DNA of 64,000 nt, from contig DF237035.1 of assembly GCA_000708835.1 (NCBI GenBank), positions 69,899 to 133,898 of the forward strand, read 5' to 3'. This stretch comes from Klebsormidium nitens (Eukaryota > Streptophyta > Klebsormidiophyceae > Klebsormidiales > Klebsormidiaceae). The position numbers were made by a program, and so were the translations under genes. Shown in pieces: positions 11,198 to 23,800 of this stretch. The notes under the pieces were generated by a model, which saw nothing but the letters and a program-made list of their open reading frames with translations, did not search any database and was not told the origin of the DNA. Numbering within the stretch: position 1 is the stretch's first letter; every line of letters starts with the position of its first letter.

Positions 11198-14100
11198 TCA
11201 GGTCCCAGCTTGCCACGTGTCACTCTGTGAGAGGTGCTTCTGGAGGCTCCGCTCCAGATCAATCAGGTCGAGCTCCACTTCCTTGACGACCTTGTGCAAC
11301 CCCGTGGGAGTCACCTGGATTAAAACGAGGCGTTCAATGTCAGTTCTTTGCCGCCACCCGTGAGTTTAAAGCTCAGTTTTACGATGCCCGACTGCTTCGG
11401 ACTTCGTCCACTGATTCATTGCCTGAGAAGCCCTTGTGATCATTCCGCTCCCAGCTGGTTGAGACGACTCCCTACAATTGAGTCACGAGTCAAGGCTTTG
11501 TCGTTTCTGGGAGAATCGTATCCACTCTCTCGACTGCGGCCGATGAACCGACTCCTGTAAACGGAGAAGGGAAGAAAGGGAAAAAAGAAAGAGAGGAACA
11601 AAAAGCGACTTCTGAACAAGAGAGCGTTTGAAAGGAAGGAGCTTCGCCACCTACCCAGATCGCAGCTGCCAACGAGCGCAGCAGCCGGACGTAGTCCCGG
11701 TGCCCGCTCGCGTTTACATTGTTTCCGAGATAGTGAATGAGCTCATGCTCCATCGGCTCCTCCGTATCCAGCATCGGCGTCAGCACGCCGACGTCACAGT
11801 CCGCCTTCTGGGGCCCTACCACGTCAGCATCCTTTGCCGGGGGAGTGCGGGGCCGGGCGGCCGCGGCGGATACAGCCCCCTGGAAGAGCTTCTCGCACGC
11901 GGTGTGGTATTCTTTCAGATCTGCAAAGCGAGGGAGGGTCATTAGTAAGGCTTTAGTCAAGAATTAGGTTGAAAATCAGGTACGACTTCGGCTGGAAATA
12001 AGCTAGAGCAACGGGTGACCCGCTCTTGACGACGACCTCAGCGGGTTACCTAGACGAGGAGCTTCGTTTTGGCAACTTCGCTGTTAAGAAGCAGGCACCT
12101 TCATTGTAAGGGCGTTGGACTGAGCGTTTCTCAACGAGCGAAGCTGCTGTCCTGAAAAGGAGCTTACGTCGTGCAGCCGGGTGCGGTCCCAAGACCTCAG
12201 AAACAAACGCACGCTCATGCTCGCATAACGCCGTTTAACCTGCCTTCCTGATAAACGCAGAGAACAGCAAGCCCAGAGCGGAACCGCCCACTTCCCGGCT
12301 TCGCAGACTATGAGTGCACTCTCATGCCGTTCCACCTAAACAAGCCGTCAGCAGAATTCGGACGCTCCACTGTGGCTCTCACCTGCGGCTGGCTCGGCTC
12401 TCTTGAAGATGACCTCTTTGAGGTAACGCAGGTAACGGTCCAGATTGTGGAGGTCGACGGGCTCGCCAGGCCTGCAACCACAAGCGGCGGTGTTCGGAAC
12501 AGGCTTGCTCATTTGCTGAGGGCTCTGACGTGCGAGACTCTCCGCAGAGCTTCTGCTTTCGGGGTGCAAAACTTTACCGTGGAAGGGCCTCTCGCAAACC
12601 TATACCATGACTATTGTGGTCAATGAATCCTGCCGAACAAGATTACCCAAAAGTCTCAACACGAGGTCTAACCCTCAGCATGATCCGTGAGCTCAACCCG
12701 GTATCCAAAAGCAGGATACCGTGAAATCCTCCTGATCCCCAAACGAGGACGTAAGACTTGCGAGGGTCTTTCTGGACGACAAGTCTGTGAATACCGGCAC
12801 ACAGGGATGCAATCACACTACAAGGTCGGAGGAGGGAATGCTCTTTTTAACGCACAGCTCACCTCGTGATGAGAGGGGGCGCAGGACTGGGCATTTGGAG
12901 CCCCCTGGAAGGAGGCGTCAGGTTGCGAAGGACTTCCGGGTTGGGGGTCAGCTGGTGCTGCTTGCCCTTTGTTTTGGAGGTGATGGGCCCGCCGAGATGG
13001 TGTAACAGCTTGACTGCGATCAGGATAATGGCCGCCACGAAGGTCTGCGGTAAAAGAAGCAGATAAAGCGAAAGTGGATGATGAGAACAAAGCAATCTGC
13101 GCGCTCATGAAGGTGCGAGAGAGGTGCGGAAAAAATTGCGCATTTTCGTGGCAGTAAACAACGGTTTCATGTTGTCGGATAATGAAGAATGCGCAGCGAC
13201 ACAGTCAACGAGGCGCTTCAGGCAAACGGAGGAAGTGAATGGAAAGCGACAAGAGAGTAGCCACTCGCAAAAGACTGCAAAGGGGCGAACGAGAGCGTTC
13301 GGGAGAGAAGGAAGCGGAGGGCCTCACCCTCGGCGGAATCGCTCGTTTGCTCGACGAGATCCAGAAGCCCTGCGGCGTGACCAAGTCCAGAAGGCGGTCC
13401 ACGGGTGCAGCCAGCGAGTCTGCAAAGAAAACTTTCCATACGTCCGTTAGGTCCGGCAGTGACTGCGGAGTTCCACGCCCCAACTCGTACACGTCAAAGC
13501 TCAATACGGTTGGTTACCGTAACTTCACTGTATGATTTATGTCCTACTAGACGCATGAAAGGTTCAGTTCAAGAACCGAGGAGAAAGGACCAGCCCTAAT
13601 GGTCGACGCCTTTACCAAAGTGCAAACTGTCGATTAAAGGTAAGGGCGGCTCAGAACAACCGAGGCGTCTCGGTCTCCTTGCAGGGCACGTCTGCCCGCT
13701 TCCTATCCCACACTCTTGCAGGACTAATCAAAAGCAATATACATTCGATCTTGCATAGGAATTCAAACGCGCATTCTTAGAGCCAACTGCGCAACGTCCA
13801 AAGGCGCAGTTGCATTCCCAACCCCGAGCCCACGGGCAGACGCAAGGAGTCTCAGGGGCGTATTCTCACCCGGCAGCCCGAGGTCCTTGAGCAGCCTGGC
13901 CGCGACCAGGTGTGCATTGATCGGCGGCAGCTCCAGATTCAGGCGATCAGCAATCACGACGGCGCGGAACTCGATGTTGCGCGGGCTGGGAATGCTCAGA
14001 GGATGCACGGCGACCCCGCGCAGGCGCTGTTCGATGTGGGGGGGGAGCGAGAGGGAGGGGGCCAGGTACGGAATGTGCCCCTCGAGTGTCCACCTGGGGG

Positions 14101-17100
14101 GAGGGGGGGGAGAAATACACCGTTTCAGTTCTTCTTGAGTACAGACGCTCCATGTGTGACCTCGAGCAAGAAGATGGAACCGTTCTAGTTCCTTGATAGA
14201 ATGAACATTACGGTCCTATCGTGTGAAGTCCGGATGGAAGGGAGGTGGCAAAAGGGACGGGTTGTGCCCATCGAGCGTCCACCTCGGGGAGCGGCGGGGA
14301 AAAGTGTTTCAATTTCACCAGATTGAATACTTCATTTCTCATCTGCGACTTGCTTATGAAGCGAGTACGAGTGCGTGCGTCGTCGTCGTCTTCGTCTTCC
14401 ACTAGGGGGAGGCAAAAAGAGAGGTTCTGGATTTTGTTGAGTCAGAACTCCAAGTTTTATGTGCGACTTCCTAACGTGGAAAGGTAGGGCGAGAGAGGGA
14501 GTCAGTAGAGGATGCTATTCCTCGAGCGTTCAAATAAAGAGCGGGGGCCAAAGGGAACCGCTCAAATTGCTTTCGATAAAAACAGTTTCGAATTTTCATG
14601 TGTAACTTGAGGTTCGGAAGTGGCGAGAAAAGAGGGAGCCAGGTACGGGGATTTGTCTCTCGAGTGTCCACTTAGAGGCGGGGTGGGGGGAAAATCCATT
14701 CTAGATTCTGACGCCTACGATTACTCCATGTCTAACGGGCGACTACTTTTGCTGTTGGAAGGTAGCAAACGAGAAAAGCCACGGAAAGGATGCTACCCTC
14801 AAAAGTCTTCCGATAAGGAGGGAAGAAGATTGATCCGTTCAAATTCCTCCCGTACGAACTTTCCCATAGTGAATTTCTGACTGCTCTGCAGACTGAGAGA
14901 GAGGGAGCAAGGTACAGACTGCTGGCCCTCGAGTATCCACCTGGGAAGGAGGTGAGCGTGAAGCGCTCTACTCACCTGACGATGTCTGTCGGCAGAATTG
15001 ACTCCCGCAACCAGAAGCACGCGAGGTACGCGATCGAGAGCGGAAGGTCTGTCGGGAGGCGTCTCGACAGCACGCCGAAGATGCGCCTGGCCTGCTGCCC
15101 CGGACCCATCCCCGTGCTCGGTTTCTTCTTGGTCGCCTTCTTCAGCACCTTGCGCGCTTTCCGTTTCCGGCGTTTCTTCGGCTGCAAGATACACTGGTTT
15201 TTGTGATGTCCTCTACGAAAGCGACGTAAACTGTTGAAACCCTTGCTTTCTAGGGAGTGTCTTCGCTTCAGGGGACGCATCCTCGCAGTTCTAACAGATG
15301 CCGAAAGCGGGCTCAAGATGCGCGGACCAGTATGAGAAAATAGGAGGTCTGCGACATTGGTTATCAGCATGAGTCCGACTCGAGGCACTATGACAGGCTC
15401 AAACAGCCACTGAATGGTCCCTGTAGAATGGTAGAGGAGAACTCGCTTGAAATCAACACCTGTAGACAGCCGCATTAAAAAATAGCATCAGCTTCCCGAT
15501 CCTCTTCTCAGCTAGCATTTGGCACTCGAGAACAAGTAGTCCAGAGCTTGCAGGGAGATGAACGGAATTTTCCGGTCACTTGTCTCACTTGGGGCTCTGG
15601 CTCCGGCTCAGGTCCGGAATCGGCGGCTGCAGCATCCGCCAGCTCGTCTTCATCAATGGTCGGATCAATATCGTCCAGTCCCGCCACGTCCTCCTCGCCA
15701 GCGGGCCAATCTTTCCGGGGAACGTATGCTGCGGCTTCCCTGCCAGTGGGGGAGCGAATTTCAAGTGAGACATTTTGTTACGGCCCAGAAATACGAATTT
15801 GCAACTCTCTAACGAAAGTAGGAAGGTGCGATTTGCTGCGGTGAGGTCACTTCGTAGTCCCAATCAAACTCCGATCAAACGGCAAGACGGAATCAATCAA
15901 CAGGGAGCCATGTTCAGACGACTCACGTGGTGCGATTGACCAAAACGTCAGCAGGACGTGTCCCCACAAACAAGAAAGTGGACAAAAATAAGTATCTTCG
16001 AAAGCCCTTGATATGATGGGCACAGAGGCTCTAAAATAAGCAATATTCGACCTTACATCCAAACATTAGTCGTTTGATGTCGGAAGAGGATGGCAAACGA
16101 GATATGTTCTACTCGAAAACTGCAAGTCTGACTTCACTGTGCTGGTGTCGACTGGTGAAGAATCGTTGGCCCATCACAGCCAAGAACGAATTTTGGAAAA
16201 CAATACTCGCCCATTCCAAACCGGAATCGCTAGAAACCCGTTGGCTTTTGTGGGTAAGTCGATCGAGGGGCAGCCTCACATGGCGGGTAATACAAACTTA
16301 TCAGCCTGGTGTTTTTTATTTGAAGGGAAAAAGGACAAAATTCTTTGCTCCTCTAGCCAACAGCCCCTCACCGCTCAAGACCGTCGCAGAGGACCTCCGA
16401 CTGCTGCACCAGGCTATGCCACATCTCCCCCGCCACTCCAATCACCTCCTCGCTACACCCAAACTTGGCCACTAGCGCCTCCAACACCCCCTGCAACACC
16501 AGCTGCATCCCCGTGACATAAGCTATGGCGGTCGCAGCCACGGGGTCATCGCCTATGGCTGCCCCGTCGGAGGCTTCCATTGCCGTGAGCACGGCTTCTT
16601 CTGCGTCCTGCGTCTCGTGCCGCTCCACGTGGCTGTCGATGGTCCTGGCAAAGGCGTTGGGTTTGTTAAGCATGCCGTCTTCGGCGGCCTCCTCCATCAT
16701 CTCCTGCGAAAATAAGGCAAGAAGAAAGCTCTGTCAAATAAGAAGGATATTCAAGCAGGTGCTACGATACTCACTGTGTGATCCTTCACCCCAAAGCTCT
16801 CCATGCATGATAGTAAACCAAGAAGAGTCGATTGTCTGTTAACCAGGGGGCTGCTGTGGGGTCCAAGACAAAGAGGAAGCCCCTTGAAAAACATTCCAGA
16901 GGCTTTTACAAATCTGGGTCATCTCTAGGATGCACATGAAAAGTAATAAAGCAGCCAAAGGCAGACGGTGACATCTTACATCACACATGATGGAGGGGTG
17001 GTGGTGGAAAGGGGGGGTGGGGAAGGTTGACTGATGTGTAGCATTTTAAGGGCACTCCAGCGCATTGTGTTCTTGTGGCCATTTGGGAGGCTGCTTGCTC

Positions 17101-17376
17101 TCAGCACAAACTCACTCCATACCTTGGCGACTCATTGAGCCAACTGGTGCAGGCAAGCACACCGCAATTCTCTCAGCCTCTTTTTCTTGCGAGCAATACA
17201 CAAGGAGTCAGAAAGACTGACAAGTATACTGTCGAACTGAAAGTGTTGAAGCTTTCGATTGGTGTTGAAAAGCAGCATACCTGAGACTGGGTGCCACAGT
17301 CCGCACAGATGTACTGCCCCAAGTCGCTTTGGATCACGCTTTCGCTCCCACATACATCACAGGCAAACTGCACCAT
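11198..17376 (-). CDS. TAF1B: RNA polymerase I initiation factor TAF1B/Rrn7 family
   Basis: Ten exons, transcribed leftward: 17281-17376, 16372-16703, 15589-15739, 14976-15181, 13870-14093, 13328-13419, 12863-13044, 12383-12471, 11655-11920, 11198-11314. All phases match and give 584 aa, close to human TAF1B (588). The N-terminus is the family's zinc ribbon (Cys6, Cys9, Cys24, Cys27; ending ADCGTQSQ). Next come an acidic stretch, a Lys/Arg-rich stretch (PKKRRKRKARK) and the cyclin-like core with ILPTDIVRWTLEGHIPYLAP, LNLELPPINAHLVAARLL and VAAIILIAVKLLHHLGG. TAF1B/Rrn7 is the TFIIB-like subunit of the SL1/core factor that loads Pol I on rDNA promoters in the nucleolus; the plant orthologue is MEE12-like. 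It is divergent from the U2AF65 gene, with 435 bp between the start codons. Intron 4 holds a decoy array. Confidence 0.9.
14215..14960 (-). repeat. Degenerate tandem copies of the TAF1B exon 5 head in intron 4
   Basis: Exon 5 begins (minus strand) with acceptor CCCCCAG then GTGGACACTCGAGGGGCAC at about 14075-14098. Related blocks lie upstream within the intron at about 14265-14290, 14515-14540, 14655-14682 and 14925-14950. Read on the plus strand, each carries a variant of CTCGAGTGTCCACCT followed by a G-rich tract. Between them recur GGAGCCAGGTACGG-like and purine-rich blocks. Spacing is irregular, about 140-280 bp. The copy nearest exon 4 keeps an intact acceptor (TTCCCAG then GTGGATACTCGAGGGCCAG) and an open frame of about 20 codons. 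Confidence 0.82.
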
Positions 17377-17811
17377 GGTGATTCTCAATCAAGGACCCAC
17401 GCTATTTGTGTGCATACATACAGATGGCTTCCAGTAGCCCTCGGGCACCTGCAAAATGCAACGTACAATCCACAATGCTGATCTTGAGCAGATCCCTGTC
17501 TCCCTCGAGAGTCGAGGCTCAGAGTCAGAGTCAGAGTCAGAGTCAAAAAGTTAAAACTTTCTTCGCCCTCGAAAAAGTGTTTTCGCTACGTACCAGAAAT
17601 CGTGTTCCCAGAAATCCCTCTACTGGGCATCCCGGGTGCCACTTCCCGGGGACTGCCTTGTAGTCACAAGGGTGGTGCTCATGACCGGAAGACCGATACC
17701 GGGCCGGTTGGGCCGCAGAGCAAGAAGCAGCACCATGTGTGGATTCTTGGCAATGAAACTTCAATTTCAAAAAGTACATTGCCATTGCTGCAGGGAGCTG
17801 CGAGCACCACC
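17377..17811. promoter_or_regulatory. Bidirectional promoter region, TAF1B / U2AF65
   Basis: 435 bp between two divergent start codons. It contains a short hexanucleotide microsatellite (AGAGTC/AGTCAG, about four to five units, 17518-17544). No clear TATA box is seen near either start. Confidence 0.5.
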
Positions 17812-20800
17812 ATGGCGCCGCGCAGGAGCACTCGCTCTACCCGCGCAAACGATGCCAAAGACAAGGAGAAACAGGCAGAGGAGGTTGTTGTGCAGCCAGA
17901 ACAGGAAGCCGTTCCAGGTACGTGCTTTTCTACATGAGGCGGCTGAGAGAGGGTCTATTGTGCGATGCAATGATGTTGAGGGCACCTCAGCCAACGCATC
18001 CTGTGCTTACTGGAACGTCCAAGTGATGTTGAGTGGTGTAGCTGTCTTCGAATGGTGCTATGTTGAATATTGCTGGTCTTTGACTGCATTTTACCAATTT
18101 GCGCCTGGTCGTGCTGCTTGCAATAATATGTGTCGTGAACTGCAAGAGAATGTTTATTGGATACTTTGGCAAGGTTTTGAGTATTTCGGGACAGGACGTC
18201 TACATGGAAAGATTGTCTGCTTTGTTGATAACTGCAATTACCTGCAGTAACTGCTCTGCTCTGCACTCTGGATACGATTTCTTGTTGCTAGAAGACTTAT
18301 AGCCCTTTCTTGAGGTTCTTGCTTTATCGAGGCATCACCTGTTCTTTTTGTGTTCTGTTTGTGTGATCCATCGATGAATGCCCATGTACAATGGTGGTAG
18401 TTGACAGAGACCCTGGTCTGATAGTAGTGACTGTCTTGCAGAGGTTGCACCACAAGCGGAGAAAGCGGATGACGACGAAAGCATTGCCCTGCTCCCAGTC
18501 ATGGACGATAGGGCAGGAGCTGAGAGCGTTATACCGCCTGCAGTAGCGAGTGAAGAAGTAGGCACGGGTGATCTGAAGGAAGAGAAGGTAGAAGCAAAGC
18601 CAGAAGAGGAGGTAGAAGCGAAGCCGGAAGAGAAGGTTGAAGCAAAGCCAGAAGAGAAGGTTGAAGCAGAGCCAGAAGTGATCAAGAGCAAAGTGGAAGA
18701 GCCTGTGAAGAGCTCAAGGCACAAGGAAAGTGAGAGAGCGCGGTCTGAGAAGGAGAGCAGCCGGCGGAGGGAAGATAAAGAGCATGAGAGCGAGAAGAAG
18801 GATGCGAAACCAAAGGAGAGCGGCAGAGGCCACAGGGAAGGTGGGGAGGAGAGGAAAGATCGGAGTGGGAGGGACGGGGATAGGAAAGAGGCATTAGAAA
18901 GAAAGGAGCAGGGGAGAGGCGATGAGAAGAAGAGGGAAGAGCGAGACAAGGTTGATCGGTCACGATCAGATCATCCACGGGAAAGTGAGAGGAGGAAGGA
19001 TGATGAGCGGAGGAAGGAAGAGGGTCGCGGCAAGCGGTCTGAGAAGGACGTGGAGACGAAGCGAGAGGACGAGAAGAAGCGACAAGAGGACAGGAGGAAG
19101 GAGGATGAGCGGAGGCGCGAGAGCGAGCGTCATCGTAGGGATGGGGACCGGCATAAGGATGACCGGAGTAGAAGGGAGGACGATAGGAGCAAGAAGGAGG
19201 AGGATAAGAGCAAGCGGGAAGATGACCGCAGCAGGAAAGGCGAGGAGAAGCCTGGGAGGGATGAGGAAAAGGGGAGGCGGGAAGGGGACAGAAGCAAGAG
19301 GGACGATCCGCCAAAGAGAGACAGAGACGGCGAGAGGAAGAGGGACGCTGAGAAGGAGTCAGCGCCAGTGCCGCTGCCGCCTCCTCCACCCCTGCCACCA
19401 AATGCAGACGTCGAGAAAGTAAACTTGGATGCTCTCAAGGAGGGGGCGGAAACCGCCAGAGTAAAGGACCCCTCGGCTGATGAGAAACCCAGAAAAGACG
19501 AGAGGGTTGCGAAAGACGGCGATAGAAGAGGAGACGAGAAGCGGGAGGATCTCGCAAGGGGACGCTCTGACAAGGACAGGGCCGGACGGCGATCGGCCCC
19601 CCGGGAGAGCGACCGCCACCGCGACCGGGGGCGTTCCGACCGCGACCGAGAGAGGGACCGAGAACGAGAGCGGGAGAGCGGAAGGGAGCGCGAGAGGGAC
19701 CGCGGCCGCCGGCCCCTCTCCCCTCCCCGCCGGAAACATCGCAGCCGCTCACGTTCCCTCTCCCCCAGAGACGCGCGCAGGCGGAGCTCTCCTCGGCGGC
19801 GCAGCCCCGCCTCCTCACGGCCCGTTAACAAGCGCGCGGGGTACTATTCCAGCGGCCTGGGGGGGTACTCTCCGAGGAGGCGGAAGAATGGAGACAGGGA
19901 TAGCCCATCGCTGTCGCCGGACCGGAAGCGGAGCAAGGGGGGGGGGGAGCATGGGATCAGCCCCCCCCTGGGATGGACGCAACGGCGGTTGCACTGTGGC
20001 AGCAGCAGATGGCGATGGCGCAGCAGATGGCGGCGGCAGCAGGGGCGAACCCGTTCATTCAAATGGGGGCATGTAGGGGCAACCTTCCTTTTCTGCTAGT
20101 GTTCTCTGGCATAAGAGTCTGGCATGGTGGCACTAGTTGTAGTTCGTCCTTGTCAAGGCTCCAATTGCTTAGTATCATTCTCTTGTTGCACCCCCCCTCC
20201 CCTTGAAAAAAACAAGAAACTTTTGCTCCAAAATAGACGGTCTATTGCTTGTAATTTTCGGACCTAGAGGTTCTGGAGCGGGTGCTGTCCTTGGACGTTT
20301 TACCTGCATCGGCGATGCTTAAACCAAGGAAAGAGGCGGTGTTGAACAATATTTTACTATGCCATACTGTGGAGGGGTCTTCTATCATGATTGTTCCTCG
20401 TCGCTGGTGGCCGGCGACAGTGCCCAAAGCTCCAAACATCCCACGTGACTCTTTAAGAAGTCGGATGAGCACTTTCTGTAACTCTTGATTCCGCTGACAA
20501 TCTTGCTCTTTTTGTCCTCAGCAAGCATCCTGTCCAACTTAAACTCCAAACCTGGTTGTTTTTTTAGACAGTCAGATCAAGTCGTGCATAACCCATTCGT
20601 CCCCCTAAGCGGTTCCCTTCTCATCCAGTGCAAGCAGCCTGCCCACTTTGAACCCCCTTCCTACAGGGATGGACACCGTCCAACTCAATGATCCAATCAG
20701 AAACCCAATCAAGTCGCGTATAACCCACCACTTGCCACTTTCGATCCCCACTAACATTTGGTCTTAACCCTCCACAGCAAGCAGCCTGCCCAACTTGAAT

Positions 20801-23800
20801 CCTTAAGGGCATAGGCGCCGTCCATCTCACTGATCCGATCAGGACCTCTCAGGACCTCAGATCAAGTCATGCATAACCCACCTCTGGTTCCCGCTAACAA
20901 ATATCCCTTTTCCTTCTCAGCAAGCAGCCTGGCCAACTTGAACCCCCTCCTTACGGGCATGGACGGTCCAACTCACTGATCCAATCAGAACCCCAAGTCA
21001 GTCGTGCATAACCTACTTCTTACCCACTAACAATCTGTCTTAACCCTCACAGCGAGCAGCCTGCCCAACTTGAACCCCCTCCTAACCGGAATGGGTTCCG
21101 TCCAAAGCCCTGCCGTGACCCGGTCGCAGCGCCGGCTGTACCTGGGTAACCTGCCCCCGACGGTATCCGATGGCGAGGTGCTCGAGTTTCTGAATGCGGC
21201 CATCATTTCGGGGGGGCAGCAGCACGTCCCCGGCACGAGGCCTGTTGCAGCAGTGCAGGTGAGGGGTCATTTTGGATATTTCGACTGTTCCAGCCTGGTC
21301 GTTGTAGTGTTTGGCCAGTCGTTTTTTTCGTCAGTAATAGGTTTGGCCGAGCGCCCTTCGACGATCCTCTGCTTGCGGAAAACATCGACGGTTTGGTGAC
21401 TACACCCGAAAGCGCCTCCAAATCTTGACCAGTCTGTGAGAGTTGAGACGATGCTTCCTTCCCATTTGAGAAAGTACGGCGTTCTCTCGGGCCTTAGTGC
21501 AGTCCTTACTTCAGCCCTGATGTAAGCTGCTGATGCTCAAGTCTGAAGCTTGCAGATCACGGATTGCTGGCACGCTGCGCTGCGTGCTAAGCAAGCATGT
21601 ATCCTGCTGTGCACCCCCGGCCTTCCACCAATCGCTGAGTAGCTGCAATCATCTATACGTGCCACCTCTTAAAGAGGGAAAGTTCCTCGTGAATGTTACA
21701 TTTCGTTCTTCTGTTTTGCTATGCTGGGCCCCAAAGTCCGACTTGCCAATCGAGCCCATTAACCTTCCCTCTGCATGCAGTAGAGCCTGCTTGACTTAAA
21801 AGCTAAGGTTTGCAGCCAACCTATTCCTTCCTCGCAGCTAACCCTGGACAAGGCTTTCGGGTTTGCGAAGTTCACCCACCCTTCCTGCGCCTGCACCTGC
21901 TTTCGCTCCTGGCTCTAACCCAGATTTAATCATTTAGCTGACCCTCATCCCTTCCCGCAGCTAACCCTGGACAAGGGTTTCGGGTTTGCCGACTTCACCC
22001 ACCCGGAGGACGCCACCATCGGCACTTTGCTCGATGGTATCGTCCTTCACGGAAACGCCCTCAAGATCCGGCGGCCCCGGGACTATGTCCCGCCACCCAC
22101 CGAGTTGCTCGCAGCAACTGCTGGCGCGATGCCTGCCGTAGCGGTAAGCGACACCGACGATGTGGTCACTCTGAGATGCTTGGTGTCAGCTTTAGCGCGT
22201 GCTTATCTGTTTTTTGCTCCGGAGAAGACATAGGCAGGTTGACTTGTTTATTCAAACTCTTTGAGGATCTTGTCTGTGTCTTTTACTCCGCTGTGGCAGA
22301 GCTATGTGCTGTTGCTTCTCCTCAACTCGCCTGAACCTCTTTCTCTTCTCTATCCTCCTGCCACTGATCTTCTGTTCTCTAGACGGGACTGCCGTTTTCC
22401 GTGCGACCTTGTGTTTCTCAAAGTGTCATATTTAATCCGCGTCCTTCTTCTTCGAAACCCCAGACAAGGGATTCGTTAATCGTTCCTGAGTTTTAGCACC
22501 TGGGAGTCGTGTCCGCTTAACATTCCCTCATTAAATATCAAACCGTTTTCAAACCACCCGGCCTTACATTTTGGGTGTCTCTTGCAGGGGGCGGTTGGTC
22601 TCCCCGGGCAGCCGGCTGTGGCTGCGCCAGGCACTGTGACCACTGCCAGCTCCATCCCCCTGGCAGCTATTCCCCAGAGCATCGTCCCGGGCTACATCTC
22701 CACGGACGTGCCGGACGGTCCAAATAAGGTGAGGCTTTCTTGGTGTCTGCAACTCCCAAATGCTTGCTTTTGAGCTGAATCTGCTGGGGGGACTGGGAGA
22801 CGTTGGAATTCTGTCACGGGTTGGTGCAAGGAGGATGCGAGTGGGATGAGATTGCGCAGCATCTGTTGCGTCAGGAAAGGGTGGCGGACGTCTTTTGAAC
22901 CCCATCAGACTGGCTTTTTGGTGCTGATATATGGAGCAACGTGGTATGATATTGACAATTTACTTGCTTCTGTGCAGATCTTCCTGGGCAACATCCATCC
23001 GTCGATCACAGTCGAGAAGGTGGGTTGCCTTCCCTGCATCCCCGGTTCCTGTAGCGCCCACATCTTAGAATCTCTGTAGGCGTCCCTGCGGCAGAATCGC
23101 GTGAAGTCATCTTTTGGAAAGTACGTCAACGAGAATTCTGTATATCACACGCACGAAAGTACGCGTTGCATCTCAGTTTGCTTCCAACTTGGTTGCCCTT
23201 CAGGGCTAGTGGTTTTGCACGATGGGAGCCGCTTGCTGGCGAAAAAAGCGTCCGCATCAAGGTTATCGATAATTTTACCGTTTCGCCTCAGCATACTCTT
23301 ATTTTTGATAAACCTGACCGCTCAACACAAATAATCGGTCGACTCTCCACCGGACTCGCTCGTGAGATGCAGGAGCGCAAAATCTACACTTGGGACGTCC
23401 GTGTTGGTCTTGAAGCCCAGCTCGGAATTGGGTTAAACGAAACCGGAACGAGAACCGCGAAACTTAGCCTAAGATTCTGTGTGTGCAGCTGCGCGAGATC
23501 TTGACCGCGTTCGGGCAGCTGAAGCACTACGTCATGAAGTACAACAAGAACGTGAAGCCCTTCAAAGTGTACGCGTTCCTTGAGGTGGGTCGTGTACCCA
23601 TTGAGTGTTGCTTTCAGGGTCGCAGGATCTAGGGCTACCGTTCGGGATATACTTGGCATTTGTTACGATCAATGTGGCCAGAAAAGGAGAACCCTCTCTC
23701 TTCTGCGCTGATATCTGATTGGTCGGTTTCTTGTTGTCAGGGATTCATTCGTGAAATGCTCGTGACCATAGCCTCTACACTGCTAAGTCTGGTGCTTAGA

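Noticed and set aside
13420-13504. Upstream extension of the TAF1B exon 6 frame (MSFDVYELGRG...)
   Set aside because: The frame is open, but the acceptor GTTTTCTTTGCAG at 13420 gives the only phase that joins exon 5, so the extension is intron.
18682-19831. Long minus-strand open frames opposite U2AF65 exon 2 (Ser/Pro/Leu-rich)
   Set aside because: They are mirror images of the GAG/AGG-rich coding strand; purine-rich codons read backwards rarely give stops.
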